Below are positions 25,291 to 37,493 of a stretch of DNA of 64,000 bases, piece after piece. The position numbers and the translations under genes are program-made. The stretch is taken from NCBI GenBank assembly GCA_963921425.1, contig OY992839.1:14115409-14179408 (forward strand). The letters are read 5' to 3'. The notes below the pieces were generated by a model. The model had not been told where the DNA came from. It saw only the letters and a program-made list of their open reading frames with translations, and did not search any database. The stretch is from Dryas octopetala (lineage: Eukaryota > Streptophyta > Magnoliopsida > Rosales > Rosaceae). How positions within the stretch are numbered: the stretch's first letter is position 1; each line of letters begins with the position of its first letter.

Positions 25291-28200
25291 ATGGGGTTTA
25301 ACAAAATGGGTTTGGTCTTCACTTTTGTTGGGTTTATGTTCCTTGATGGGTTGCTCCTTTGCAAGGCTACCCGTTATTATGATTTTGTCGTAAGTGTGCT
25401 TGCTATATGCATTACTCTCTAACATAAGAGCATGCATGACTGCTTAATTTTAAAGATGGAATGTGCTGCACGATGCATGTGCATGCCCGGATTTTTTTTT
25501 ATTATTTTATATTTTATATTGTTTATATATGAACATTGTGCATGGATTTTTATTGGGTATTAATTCGTTGTTCTTGTTGGGGTTTGTATGTATGATATTT
25601 TCTGCAGCTAAAAGAAACAAATTTTTCAAGGCTGTGCAGCACAAAGAGCATCTTAACTGTGAATGGTAGCTTTCCAGGGCCAACCCTTCATGTTCGCAAA
25701 GGAGATACCATTTATGTCAATGTCCATAATCAAGGATTGTACGGTGTCACCATTCATTGGTAAACCCCGCAATTGTTTTTATGTTTGGTACACGGGGTAT
25801 GTCTTGTTTTTAGCTATGTCTTGTTCATTCAACATTTTGCTATGTCTTGTTCAATTATTGAAGGCACGGAGTGAAGCAGCCAAGAAATCCATGGTCGGAT
25901 GGACCCGAGAACATAACTCAGTGCCCGATCCAACCCGGAAACAGTTTCACTTACGAGGTTATATTTTCTAGTGAAGAAGGAACATTATGGTGGCATGCTC
26001 ACAGTGATTGGACACGCGCCACCGTCCATGGCGCCATCGTTATTCATCCGGCGGCCGGCACAACTTATCCATTTCCAAAGCCTTATGCAGAAGAAACCAT
26101 TATTTTAGGTACATACTTTAATTTTTTTTTTTTAATAAAGGTGCTGATTTAGTTAACTACCAAATCCTAGCTAATTCATTCATAAACTAGTATTCATTAA
26201 TTAATTGCAAGGACCCCAACTAGCTCGTACAGGAATACAAGGGTGTGGTAAGTGGTCAACTTGTCTACGCTATGTCGCTATTATGAAAGTGACTTAATGC
26301 CGACTAATATGTGAGGCCATACAAATAATGAGCTCCATTCTAACCTTCACATCTATATCCCTCTCACTTAAAATTGTTATTTACTTGAGTCTTTTTTGTT
26401 TTTTGTTTTTTTTGCCCTCGTTTTACTTATTCTTTATCAGTTTTCAAATTTTACCGAAAGTAACCGGTTCGACCATGGTTGGACACTTATTGTCACAAGA
26501 TCACTCCACCAGTTGTGAGGTGTAGTAATACTTAATTAGATGGTTGAAGACGTACTACAACAAAAACATTAATTATTGGACAACAAGTTAACTTCACCGT
26601 GTTGTCTTTGTCACTACTCAAGCTACACCTAGTTTTATTTTTTTCTGTTGTCTGTATTATATGAAAGCACTGCCAGAAAGGAACGAAAGTAAATATATAA
26701 TGAGTATGATATTTAAAAAGTTTAGATGGGTTAATTCTTATATATACAATATTTCTTTAGGTGCGAATGATCCGTATTTTTTTTTTTGGAAGTGTATAGA
26801 ATGACGTGATTTTATACAAGTTTCTTATATAGTCTCATGTCATCTTATATACATCCGCAAAAAACAGAAGTACAGACATCTTCTCTAAATAATGAATATA
26901 TATATATATATATATATGAATCTAGATGTGAATCACTCTAACTTAACATTTTATTTACTTATTTTTATTTTATTTTTTCTATATTTTCTTAAATATTTAA
27001 AAAGTAAACTACATTTTTGGTTACTTTGTTTTGGCCCAAAAATATATTTGGTTCAATTTTTTGACAATTTGGTCATTGTGTTTTATTTTATTTGCATTTT
27101 TAGGGCAATTTTAACAAAAAAATTTGAGGATAATTATCCTTTTTTTTTTCCAAGAAAAATTTTGTTGGGGGATTGAAATACCATCTTATGGATTTTGGAA
27201 AACTAATTTCAATTCATATTCATTTGTGAAAGAAATTGAGGCAGCTCACAAAATTTTTAGGCTTAAACTTTAAATTTGTGATTTCTTTAAATTCTTCTTT
27301 GAATATCAAATTCAATATTACATACATAATTTTTTATCATTTTTTGGTAAAACTTGTGAGTTTAAACAAGCTACTAGTTTCGGTTTGTGAAAAACTTTTA
27401 TATTGGGTACAAAATGTCTTTAAGAATACAATGAGGTTGACAAAATTAAGACTTAGAATATCAAATGTGGTTTCGATCAGGTCAAAATACAAGAACAAAA
27501 AATATAGTTTACTTGTTTAAGTAACAAATTATTTTTTAGCAAAAAGTAATCAGTTGGAAGATGCACATGCAGATATATACATACCCCTTTTAATGTGAGA
27601 TCCCATAAATAATTTTATTTGTGGGATCTCTCATAGAACTCACTACATATATTATTTTAACGATTTAAACCGTTTATTCTTTAGGTCTATTTAAAGATTA
27701 TCTTTACAAAATATTAATCAAATTAAAAATCATTTATCTGTTTAACTTTGATGTACATTAATTAGATTAATGCTAGCTAGGCCTGCTTAGATTAATTAAA
27801 AAGTACTTGTACATGCATATATGCATAATATTTCTTATCTTAATAATTATTATATTATGTTGTGGCAGCATCATGGTTTAAAGGGGACATTAAGGAACTA
27901 ATTGATGTGGCCCTCGAAACTGGCGGGGAACCAAACGTGTCCGATGCCTTCACAATCAATGGACAGCCCGGTGATATATACAACAGTTGTTCCAATGGTA
28001 CGTAAAATTAATTAAAACAATTATTTATTTATTTATTTGTATTGTTATTATCACGCATGTATATAAATCAGTTGAAAAGGCAATGGGTAGGGCATGCTAG
28101 TATGTTGACAACTTGACATAATTAAAGGTTGACAATTGACACTTCAATTATTTAATTACAATCCGCGTTAATGTGGCAAGACTTCTGCAAAGGGATGATT

Positions 28201-31200
28201 TATCATATTTTTTGACAATTGACATATATGGGTATTAATGTATTATGGGGTCAGTTTTTCTAAGATTCTTGGACTGTTTGTGAAAAGAGAAAATGGAAGA
28301 AAAAATGTCAGAGAGAAGAAAAAGAGAGAGAAAAAGTATATTGATCTTGTTGCATAGCCATACGACAGAGAAGCTATATATATCTGTACTTCATCAGCGA
28401 CTCTAACTAACACAATCATAGCCAATCATAGAAGCCCAGCTGTACAAACTAACAAACTAAGTAACAGCCTCACTAAACGTACTGTCTTAACATTTAATAA
28501 AGTTAACAAGTTTCCAGAACATCAGTACTCAATAAATATCTAAAATTGCAAGAAGAAGATTCATTCAGTTAGTACTATTCAGATTTTACTTCTAACTTTA
28601 TCATTAAGAACTTAACTCTTGTTAATTTGTTCTATGTTTATGTTGATCAAGTCAATGTTTTCAGTCCAGACAGCAAAAAAAATAAAAAATAAAAGACAAG
28701 TTGATGTTGTAGTTTTTCTTTTGTTACATGCTTTGTAAGTGACCAAATCCTTAACTTATCTCATATATTTTTATCTGTTTTATAATCTTTTTCAGCACTT
28801 AATGAAACATTATTTCATAAAGAAAAAAGAGAAAACGAGACTATTATTAATAAAAAAGGAAAATATTACATCTAATGTTTAATAGAAAATTAGGATTAAA
28901 TATCAAATATCAATAGTTTTTTAATAAAGCAGCAAGACACTAATTGTTTTTTAGTTTAGGTACTAACCTAGAGTAAAACATTTTGAATTAGGTCACAAAT
29001 CAGTTTGTTATACAGTTGTGACTGTCGAACAGTCACAGTTGTGACTATTTAAAATTTATAAAAAATCAAAATTTTTAAAGGTTTCATACTTTTGATTTAG
29101 GTTTGGGGGATGAAGTCCTATAACCCAAAGACTAAATAAAAGTTTAAGCCTTGCATATATTAAAAAAAAAATAAATCAATAAAAAAGTTATGACTATTAG
29201 ACAGTCACAGTTTAATATAACCATATTTTTTAAAATTGGTACCTAAACTGAAATTTTGTACCTAAAGTAAAATGACATAAATATTTTAGTAGTTGAAATG
29301 AAAAAATATTATAATTTGTTACTTAAAGTCAATGGACCTAATGTTTAAAAGGAGTACGTAAAATGCTACAAAACTCCAAAATAAATTTAAAACTTTGGAG
29401 TATATCAACTGAGATGAAAATGTTTAGTTTTTAAATATTATATGCAACATTATTTCTTTGGTGGCCAAAATTTTAGAGAAGTTTTGGTAGTATTTTTTTT
29501 TTTTCTTGATAACAAAAATGTTTTTTTTTTTTTTTTATTATAGAAAAATGGTAACCAAATGTTTGATAGCATCATTGCTACAGTAGTAACATGTCGGTGG
29601 GAAATATTATATATGATTGCATCATGGAAATTTTAGTGCTGCATTATTAATATGTATTCTCTGGTAGATGACAATGACATTGTTGGGGTTTTGTACAGTA
29701 TTGTGTGTGGGTGTATAAAAGTAACACGTACATGGAGCTTTTACAGCTGTCCAAACCAGGCTAGCCACTTACATGCTGTAAGAAAAATTAACATGTCATC
29801 AGTTGGATGAATTGCTCTTCACCGACACTTCCTAGATATTAATTCTAGCAAACATACCTCTGAGGGCCGCCCCTAGCTATTTGTCTCGATTTTGATTGAA
29901 AATAGATTCTCTGTTATACTTGTCTTGATCTTTTTTTTTTTTTGGTCACCATACTTGTCTTGATCTTAATCATACATTACGTACGTGTTCAAGAATTGTG
30001 AGTTTATGAATGTGACATTAATCACACATATAAATAGTGTTATGAATTAATATGCGACTAAAATACGTAAATAAAATTAAACCCAGCATATGATTCAAAT
30101 CTCATTTTGATTATGCATCTTAACTGAATTTGTGTTGCAGAAACGATGTACCGTCTGTTAGTTGATTATGGCAAAACCTATCTTCTTCGCATAATCAATG
30201 CAGTGATGAACGAAGAACAATTTTTCAGCATTGCCAACCACGACCTCACAGTCGTCACTCAAGATGCGGCATACATAAAGCCCATAACCACCTCATACAT
30301 CCTCATAACTCCAGGCCAAACAATGGACGTCTTGGTCACCATGAACCAATCTCGCAGCCAATACTACATGGCCTCCACTCCTTTTTCTGATGGCGATGGT
30401 GTTTCATTCAACAACAGCACCACCAGTGCAATACTTCAATACACAGGCAACTATAACACCTCATCAACCACTCCCTTTCCAAATCTTCCTGCTTACAATG
30501 ATGAGACAGCTGCTTCAAACTTCACCAAACGTGTGAGGGCCTTGGCAAGCGCGGAACACCCAATTAATGTTCCAACAAACATCACATCACAGCTGTTCAT
30601 CACTGTCTCAATAAATGAAGTTGTTTGTGCCGATTCTTCATGTGATGGGCCTAATGGAAATAAGCTTTCTGCGGGCTTGAACAACATTAGTTTCGTAACC
30701 CCATCTATTGATATTCTGCAAGCATATTATACGTACGTATGATTAATTTTCGAGTAATGCTAGCTATTGAAATTATTTTAACTAACCACCTTGTGGACCA
30801 TCGTTTTACAGGAATTTAAAGGGAGTTTACCACAAAACTAGCTTCCCAGACAGGCCACCTTATGTTTTTAACTACACGGGAGACGTGGGAAACAACACAG
30901 TATATCCAACCTTAGCCACAAAGGTGAGGTTTATCGAATGGTTAGAAGGAGTTGAAATCATCTTCCAAGGGACCAACATCATTGCCCCTGAGAACCATCC
31001 TATGCATCTCCATGGGTTCAGCTTCTATTTGGTGGGAACAGGTTCTGGGAATTTTAACAAGACAACTTCGCCCAACACCTACAATTTGGTTGATCCACCA
31101 GAAATAAATACACTTGGACTTCCAAAGAATGGATGGGCTGTTATTAGATTCATTGCTGATAATCCTGGTACGTACGTTCTATAAATAATATATAAAAAAG

Positions 31201-31620
31201 TACTATTTTATTACTAGACAGTCCAATAATATAATGATGCATCTTTTGTTATTAGACTTAATCTAAATGCTGATTATATTTGATTGTTGACTAATTTGGT
31301 AACATAATCATTGTATGTTATCAATCGGAACGTGTGTCAATTAAGAGAATACTTACATATATTGGTACCTAACTGATGCAATTGATGTACATCTCACTTG
31401 TGCTATGCAATTAATTAGGTACATTTTTTAAGGGTGACAATGCTAGTTAACTAAATGAACTTGTTAATGGTAATTTTCAGGAGTATGGTTCATGCACTGT
31501 CATTTAGAAAGACATTCCAGTTGGGGAATGAACACTGTGTTCATAGTGAAGGATGGAAATACTAATGAAACAACTATGCTCCCACCACCTACTAACATGC
31601 CTTCTTGTTCCAAGTCTTAA
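25291..31620 (+). CDS. Laccase A (multicopper oxidase), 7 exons
   Basis: Exons: 25291-25389, 25608-25759, 25864-26108, 27869-27997, 30141-30732, 30812-31167, 31481-31620; all introns are GT-AG, and the joined frame is open for 570 codons plus TAA, the normal size for plant laccase. Laccases oxidise phenols such as monolignols or flavonoids in the wall with reduction of oxygen to water. An N-terminal hydrophobic segment (about residues 5-27) suggests secretion. Copper motifs: HWHG (83-86), WHAH (127-130), HPMHLHG (468-474), and [12 protein letters not shown] (530-541), with Met at the axial position of the type 1 copper. Cupredoxin domains 1, 2 and 3 occupy roughly 30-150, 165-330 and 410-560. 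Many N-x-S/T sites fit a glycoprotein. Exon sizes of 152, 245 and 129 match plant laccases generally. The Met-type fourth motif suggests the LAC14/LAC15 group, but this is not certain. Confidence 0.95.
27003..27513. mobile_element. TIR element in intron 3 of laccase A
   Basis: The left end agtaaactacatttttggtt and the right end, read on the other strand (agtaaactatattttttgtt), are inverted copies. A related copy lies at the same place in gene B (47546-48115), so it inserted before the duplication. It has no coding capacity. The superfamily is unclear because the target duplication is not readable. Confidence 0.6.
28258..28508 (-). mobile_element. Solo-LTR-like insertion in intron 4 of laccase A
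   Basis: This 251-bp stretch is absent from gene B, where 'gtcagtttccagaac' is continuous. In A it is flanked by AGTTT at 28253-28257 and 28509-28513. Read on the minus strand it begins TGTTAAC and holds a TATA-like run and a CT-rich tract, as in a short copia-type LTR. The other end does not show a clear CA, so the class is an inference. Confidence 0.5.
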
Positions 31621-31870
31621 ATTTGATTTGTACTTTTTGTTCCATCTCAATATATATATATATATATTTTATTTAGGCTTGATTTGTAAGAATAATGTAA
31701 GACCTCAAATTCTTGTTATGCTAAATTATTATGGCAAGAAAATTAGCTGAAAATTTTATTTCACTTTCTTTAGATTTAGTCTAGTTTTCAATTTATATTA
31801 GATTATTGTCATGTATCCCCTAAAAGGTTAAAACAATAAAATCCAACCTCAGTAGATTAATTTTTTTTTT

Positions 31871-32198
31871 TACACCCTATTTTGAATTTGGGCCGGATTC
31901 ATGGCTAAGTCCAAGAGAGTTAAGAAAGGCCCAAGTTATAGTCCCGCTGCGGATCTTAGCCCAGCATGCTTAGTTGGAAGGCCAAATCTAAATGGAATCC
32001 CAGATCCAAAGGAAGAAGGTTCCAGAACCCAAATTCGGATTAGCACGTGTTTTAATGAAGAAACCTAGTTTTGCCGAGTATTCCTTGGCAAGTTAAGAGT
32101 CTAATCAAGGCAAGTGTTGGATGTTAAGAAAGAAGAGTTCTAATGCAATCAGAAGAAGGATTTCCTTGAAGAACTAAGTCATGTCCACTATATAATTA
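31871..32198 (+). repeat. Tat-type LTR fragment, plus strand
   Basis: The start tacaccctattttgaatttg and later segments (gccgag...ccttggcaagttaagagt, ccactatata) match the first part of the LTRs at 5340 and 20399, but are strongly diverged. It stops at the CACTA-like terminus at 32199. Confidence 0.65.
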
Positions 32199-34080
32199 CA
32201 CTACAACAAAGTTGCTTTTTAGCGAGGAATTCTTTTTTCTTGCTGTAAAGTATTTTTTGCAATGAATAGTTCAGTTTGTCGCTCTAAGTATGATGAGTTT
32301 GGTCTCCAAACTTGTCTTAAAATTAGCCAGGAAAAAGTTGATTCGGCGACGACATATATCCTTACTAAAGGATTTAAGGGAACTTTTCTCACACCGCCAA
32401 TATTTTAGCGAGCAAATTATTTTAATCATCGCTAATTATATTTTTCTTCGAGGAATTATTTTTACTCGCTATAAAGCATTTTTTGCGAGGAATATATTAG
32501 TTTGTCATTTTAAGTATAATTAGTTTGTTCTTCAAACTTGTCTAAATATTAACGAGGAAATGGTGAATTCGGCGACAACATATGTCTTCTCTAAATGACT
32601 CATTGCGCGAGGAAATAGATATTTCCTCACTAAAGGATTAGAGGGAATTTTTTCCACACCCGCCAATATTTTAGCGAGAAAGATTTCCTTGAAGAGTTCT
32701 AATGCAATCAGAAGAAAGATTTCCTTGAAGAACTAGGTCATGTCCACTATATAATTACACTATAACAAAGTTGCTTTTTAGCGACAACACTTTTAGCGAA
32801 TAATTCTTTTTCCTTACTGTAAAGCAATTTGTGCAAGGAATAGTTCAGATTGTCGCTCTAAGTATAATAAGTTTGTCAACAAACTTGTCTTAAAATTAGC
32901 GAGGAAAAAGTTGATTCGACGACGACATATATCGCTAAAGGATTTGAAGGAACTTTTTCCACACCCGCCAATATTTTAGCGAGAAAATTATTTTAATTCA
33001 TCGCTAATTATATTTTTCCTCGCTATAAAGCATTTTTTGCGAGGAATATATCAGTTTGTCACTTTAAGTATGATTAATTTGTTCTTCAAACTTGTCTAAA
33101 CATTAACAAGGAAATGGTGAATTCGGCGACAACATATGTCCTCGCTAAATGACTCATTCCTATTTCCTCGCTAAAAGATTAGAGGGAATTTTTCCCACAC
33201 CCTCCAATATTTTAGCGAGAAGGAATTCCTTCAAAAGTTCTAATGCAATCAGAAGAAGGATTTCCTTGATAAACTAGGTCATGTCCACTATATAATTACA
33301 CTACAACAAAGTTGCTTTTTAGCGAAGAATTCTTTTTCCTTGCTGTAAAGCATTTTTTGTAAGGAATAATTCAGTTTGTCGCTCAAAGTATGATGAGTTT
33401 GGTCTCTAAATTTATCTTAAAGTTAGCGAGGAAAAAGTTGATTCGGCGACAATATATATCCTCGCTAAAGGATTTGAGGGAACTTTTCCCACACTCGCCA
33501 ATATTTTAGCGAGAAAATTATTTTAATTCATCGCTAATTATATTTTTCTTAGAGGGATTATTTTTTCTCACTATAAAGCATTTTTTGCGAGGAATATATC
33601 AGTTTGTCACTTTAAGTATGATTAGTTTGTTCTTCAAACTTGTCTAAACATTAACGAGGAAAGAATGAATTCGGCGACAACATATGTCCTCGCTAAATGA
33701 CTCATTGCGCGAGGAAATAGATGTTTTCTCGCTAAAGGATTAGAGAGAATTTTTCCCACACCCGCCAATATTTTAGCGAGAAAGATTTCCTTGAAGAGTT
33801 CTAATGCAATTAGAAGAAAGATTTCCTTGAAGAGCTAGGTCATGTCCACCATATAATTAACGAGGAGAATGATTAGTTTGTTCTTCAAACTTGTCTAAAC
33901 ATTAACGAGGAAATGGTGAATTCAGCGACAACATATGCCTTCGCTAAATGACTCATTGCGCGAGGAAATAAATATTTTCTTGCTAAAGGATTAGAGGGAA
34001 TTTTTCCCACACCCGCCAATATTTTAGCGAGAAAATTATTTTAATTCGTCGCTAATTAAATGTTTCAGCGAGAAATTATT
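32199..34080 (+). repeat. Tandem array of CACTA-like termini plus LTR pieces
   Basis: Near-identical termini cactacaacaaagttgctt begin at 32199 and 33299, with a variant (cactataac) at 32758; spacing is 559 and 541 bases. Each is preceded by the same LTR-derived sequence (ttctaatgcaatcagaagaa to tatataatta), and a fourth, partial unit begins near 33790. Units are filled with short repeats of 'tttagcgagg' and 'cgccaatattttagcgag', resembling CACTA subterminal repeats. No transposase and no matching right end were found. Confidence 0.6.
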
Positions 34081-34169
34081 GTTTGTAACCTAAGATATGT
34101 TTGGGTAATGAAGTAATTTCGTCTCCCAAAGTCCTAGTGCCTAATTTTTATGTGCAAATATATTTATGT

Positions 34170-35060
34170 ATAAGCATACGATGAGATCGTTTTTCCAACG
34201 ATCCGAACCACGAACCGTTCAATTTTTAGTTCCCCACTCAAAGATCATCCCTGCAAAAAATTAACTCAATCGAAGATGTAGAAGTTAGGTAATGGTGGTC
34301 AAACTTATAAACGATTGTGATTTTTCTATTGATAATCGAACGGGTACGTTGTAGAATTCCGATTTGGCCTATTTTTTTAGGGATGATTTTTGAGTATGAA
34401 TATAGAAAATGAATGGCTCCGATCGTTGAAATGACGTTGTGGTCTTCACAATTATTGAAACGATAAGGTTTCAACGAAAAAGTTAATTTAATTATACTCT
34501 TCAAGTGTATTTATATGTACAAGCTCACATCTCGATCATGTTTCCAATGATCTAAACCATTTATTTTTTAGTTCCCCACTCAAAGATTATCCCTGCAAAA
34601 ATTTAGTTCAATCGGAGATGTAGAAGTGAGGTAACAATGGTTGAATTTATGAATGATCATGATTTTTCTAATGATAATCGAATGGGTAGATGAATTTCAA
34701 TTTGGCCAATTTTTTGCAGAGATGATCTTTGAGTATGAACATAGAAAATAAACGACTCCGATCATTGAAATGACGTTGTGGTTTTCATAATTATTGAAAC
34801 GACAAGGTTTTAATAAAAAAGTTAATAGAATTATACTCTTCAAGTGTATTTATATGTAGAAGCTCACATCTCGATCGTGTTTCCAACGATCCGAACTATT
34901 CATTTTCTAGTTCCCTACTCAAGATTATCGCCGCAAAAATTTAGCTCAATCGGAGATGCAGAAGTGAGGTAACGGTTGTCGAATTTATGAACGATCGTGA
35001 TTTTTCTCATGATAATTGAACGAGTATATGATATTTGAGAATGAACATAAAAAATGAACA
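34170..35060 (+). repeat. Three direct repeats of about 340 bp
   Basis: The phrase gttccccactcaaagat recurs at about 34230, 34574 and, in variant form, 34911. Each unit continues through 'gatgtagaagt', 'gatttttct' and 'catctcgatc' landmarks. It follows the CACTA-like array and may be part of the same element. No coding sequence is seen. Confidence 0.75.
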
Positions 35061-35299
35061 TCTTCCATCGAAAATAATAGAGGTAACGGTGATCAATTAT
35101 AATGACATAATAAACAGGTAAGTGTTAATTATTATATATATTCTAATACATAATTTTATTATATTTGCTATACATTTAAATTTTTAAATATTCTAATTTT
35201 AGAATCTTATTGTATATTATAATTTTATAATTAATTATTATATATATAAATAATATTCTAAATATTAGATATACATTATATAATTTTAAATAATTTTCT

Positions 35300-37080
35300 A
35301 CTTAGGCGATGAAGCCCATTCCGTCGCCCAAAAGCTGAAAATATTGGCAGGTTAATTCCTGCAAAAAATTTCACAACTTTTTTTAATTAACCCCACCCCT
35401 AGATCCCCTTTTCTTCTTTATTCCCTGCGCCTGTAGTCTTCTTTTCTTCTTCCTCCAGCAGATCTTCTTCCTCCTTCTCTCCTGTAGCCGCCTCCTCCCC
35501 TCTCCTCCCCGTCGCTGCCTCTACCCCGACCGCAGCCTCTCTCCTCAACTGCCGCCTCCCATGCCTCCCTCCAAACCCACTAGCCCCTGCATTCTCTCTC
35601 TGCCTCACTTTCTCTCTCATCTCTCTCTGCCTCTCATCTTTCTCTCAACCCCGACCTGCCACCCTCCCCCTGAAACCCAACCCCCTCTCTCTGCATCTCC
35701 TCTTTGTCTTTGCCCCCACCGAAACACAACCGCAACCACCATCACTTGCTTCTCCCCCACCCGCGCCTACACCACCGCCAAGGCCCAATCAGCCTTGATT
35801 AATTCCCTTTTTTTTTTTTTATGTTTTTAATTTTTTCATTGTAATGTGTAATTTGTGGGTTTTTTATTTTTTTGTATGTGTGTAATGTTGTTTGTTTATG
35901 GTGATAATTTGAGGTTTTAGGACGATGAGAGCTTAAGGAGATGGAAGGAACATCTTCTTGGGAGTGTGGATGTGAATTCTGTTGGAGGTAATCATTGTAA
36001 CTAGCCAAATTGTTTTCCTTTGAATTTTCCCTTTCATATTAATGCTGGGGTTCCAAATTTTGGCTTATTCATATGAATTTTCCTAATTTCGAGCTAAAAG
36101 TTTGTACGAGAGACGAGTCTTTGGTTTGGATTAGTGAGATAGAAGATTTCAAGTACAAGTAAACTGAGATATTGAATGTTATGGATGTTTGTTCTTTGAC
36201 CTTAGGCTAGTTGATTTGATCCAATTCATGGGGTTAGGTTCACTTAAGTGGAGATTTTATGTTACACAGGTAGCCAATGATGAAAATTTGGTTATTGTAG
36301 ATTTAGAATCCCAATTGGGATTTACAGAGGTCTTTAGTACTTCTTACATCTTTTGACATCCAAGAAAAATAAGGTAAAAAGAGTTGGGATTTTTTCTTTT
36401 TCTTGAAGAGAGGGGGAGAGGGGGCTGGGGGGATGGGGTAAGAGAGGCAAAAAATAGTAATAGGCTCAATTGAGTGGTTTCTAAGTCCTACTAAATAAAA
36501 TATGACATTCAAATTTCAATCCATTTTTCTTTTAGATTCTTTATATAGCAGGCCTTGTCTTGGTAGGTTGCCAAAAACAGTAAAAGAGAAATGACAGGAA
36601 ATTGAAATATATATGGAAAGCATATATTAGTCCTTGGTATTTTTAGGAGTCTGGTGTTTTACTTGTAGCTTATAAATAATGCTATCTATTTTTAAGCAAA
36701 TCAGATTTGATAAAAGGCAGCTATACTTTCTCCTCACTCTTTTCCTCATTTTTCAGTATCTCTCTTATTCTCTGTCATTATAGAAACCATTAAATACTCT
36801 TTATTCAAATATCTAAAACTTATCTTGGGTTGTGCATGTAACTTGTTTGGCAAGAAAGAAGATAGTAGGGTGTTGCATATTTGAGTTAGCCTTAAGGGGT
36901 TGAGTATAACAGTACCTTGGTGAGTCAAAATTCTAAATCTCTTTTTTTTTTCTTTTTTTTTTTTTGAGTGATCCCTAATTAATTCACTCAGTTATTAAAA
37001 AGGAGAGCTCTAGACTTCACTCAAAAACAGGTAAGGGAGCCAATCCACAAATTATTTTTCCTATATATACATATACATAT
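35300..37080. other. CT-rich and AT-rich DNA around a captured exon
   Basis: Positions 35395-35790 are strongly CT-rich and open in several frames with low-complexity Pro/Ser/Leu translations; no protein is recognised. After the RhoGDI-like exon (35921-35987) the sequence to 37080 is ordinary AT-rich DNA with T-runs (36940-36965). I found no further exons. Confidence 0.4.
35921..35987 (+). pseudogene. Isolated exon resembling plant RhoGDI
   Basis: After an intron-like 'ggttttag' the sequence encodes DDESLRRWKEHLLGSVDVNS, then a G|GTAATC donor. This matches the N-terminal region of plant Rho GDP-dissociation inhibitors, which have a conserved DESLRRWKEQLLG segment. No start codon exon and no downstream exons of the domain were found, so it looks like a captured or relic exon, not a gene. 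Recognition is from memory of the family, on a short stretch. Confidence 0.5.
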
Positions 37081-37081
37081 G

Positions 37082-37493
37082 ATGTGTAGAGAATACTTGT
37101 TGTTATGTTTTGCATCAACTACTTGCAAGCTTCAAGCTCAACAACAGATTGCTTAATGTCTTCTTTATATAGTGATCAAACTCTGAGTTCTAGGAAACAT
37201 TTTCCTTGTTGCATTTGGACTCCTCTGCTTGCTTCACGCCCAAGGCTTAGTCACCTGCCTGATTTAGAACTCCTAGTCTTTCTCGATGATGTTGACTAGG
37301 ATTCTTCTAGATTCTTGATCATAACTCATCTTCGACGTACTTACGCCTTGTCTAGATAGGCTTGCAAACTGTATTGAACTTGGGTCTGGCTATTGAGCTT
37401 GATCTTAGCAAATTGGGCTAACAATTGGACTTCACTAATAGAACTTTGGGCTTGGCCGTGACTCCGGCCCAGTGCCAAATTAGGGTGTAAATA
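37082..37493 (-). repeat. Tat-type LTR fragment, minus strand
   Basis: On the minus strand it starts tatttacaccctaatttggc, continues with gggccggagtcacggccaagc and reaches the TATA-like cactatataaag, as in the LTRs at 5340 and 20399. It faces the fragment at 31871-32198, so the two enclose the CACTA-like block. Confidence 0.7.

Larger units (their letters stand above)
23813..31790 (+). repeat. Segmental duplication, copy A (laccase A)
   Basis: This block matches 37494-55525. Shared landmarks are the upstream start attcttcactcttaaattt (23821 and 37500), 'gccagcaaagtattattta' (24282 and 44150), all exons and much of every intron of the laccase, and the downstream 'aaaattttatt' segment (31750 and 52650). 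Copy B is longer because of later insertions. Confidence 0.8.

Noticed and set aside
28900-29330. Possible inverted repeat around 'cagtcacagttgtgact' in intron 4
   Set aside because: Short palindromic pieces recur here and in copy B (about 49480-49740), but I could not define ends or a target duplication.
35399-35830. CT-rich frames as exons upstream of the RhoGDI-like exon
   Set aside because: The translation is simple Pro/Ser/Leu sequence and does not resemble the RhoGDI N-terminus.
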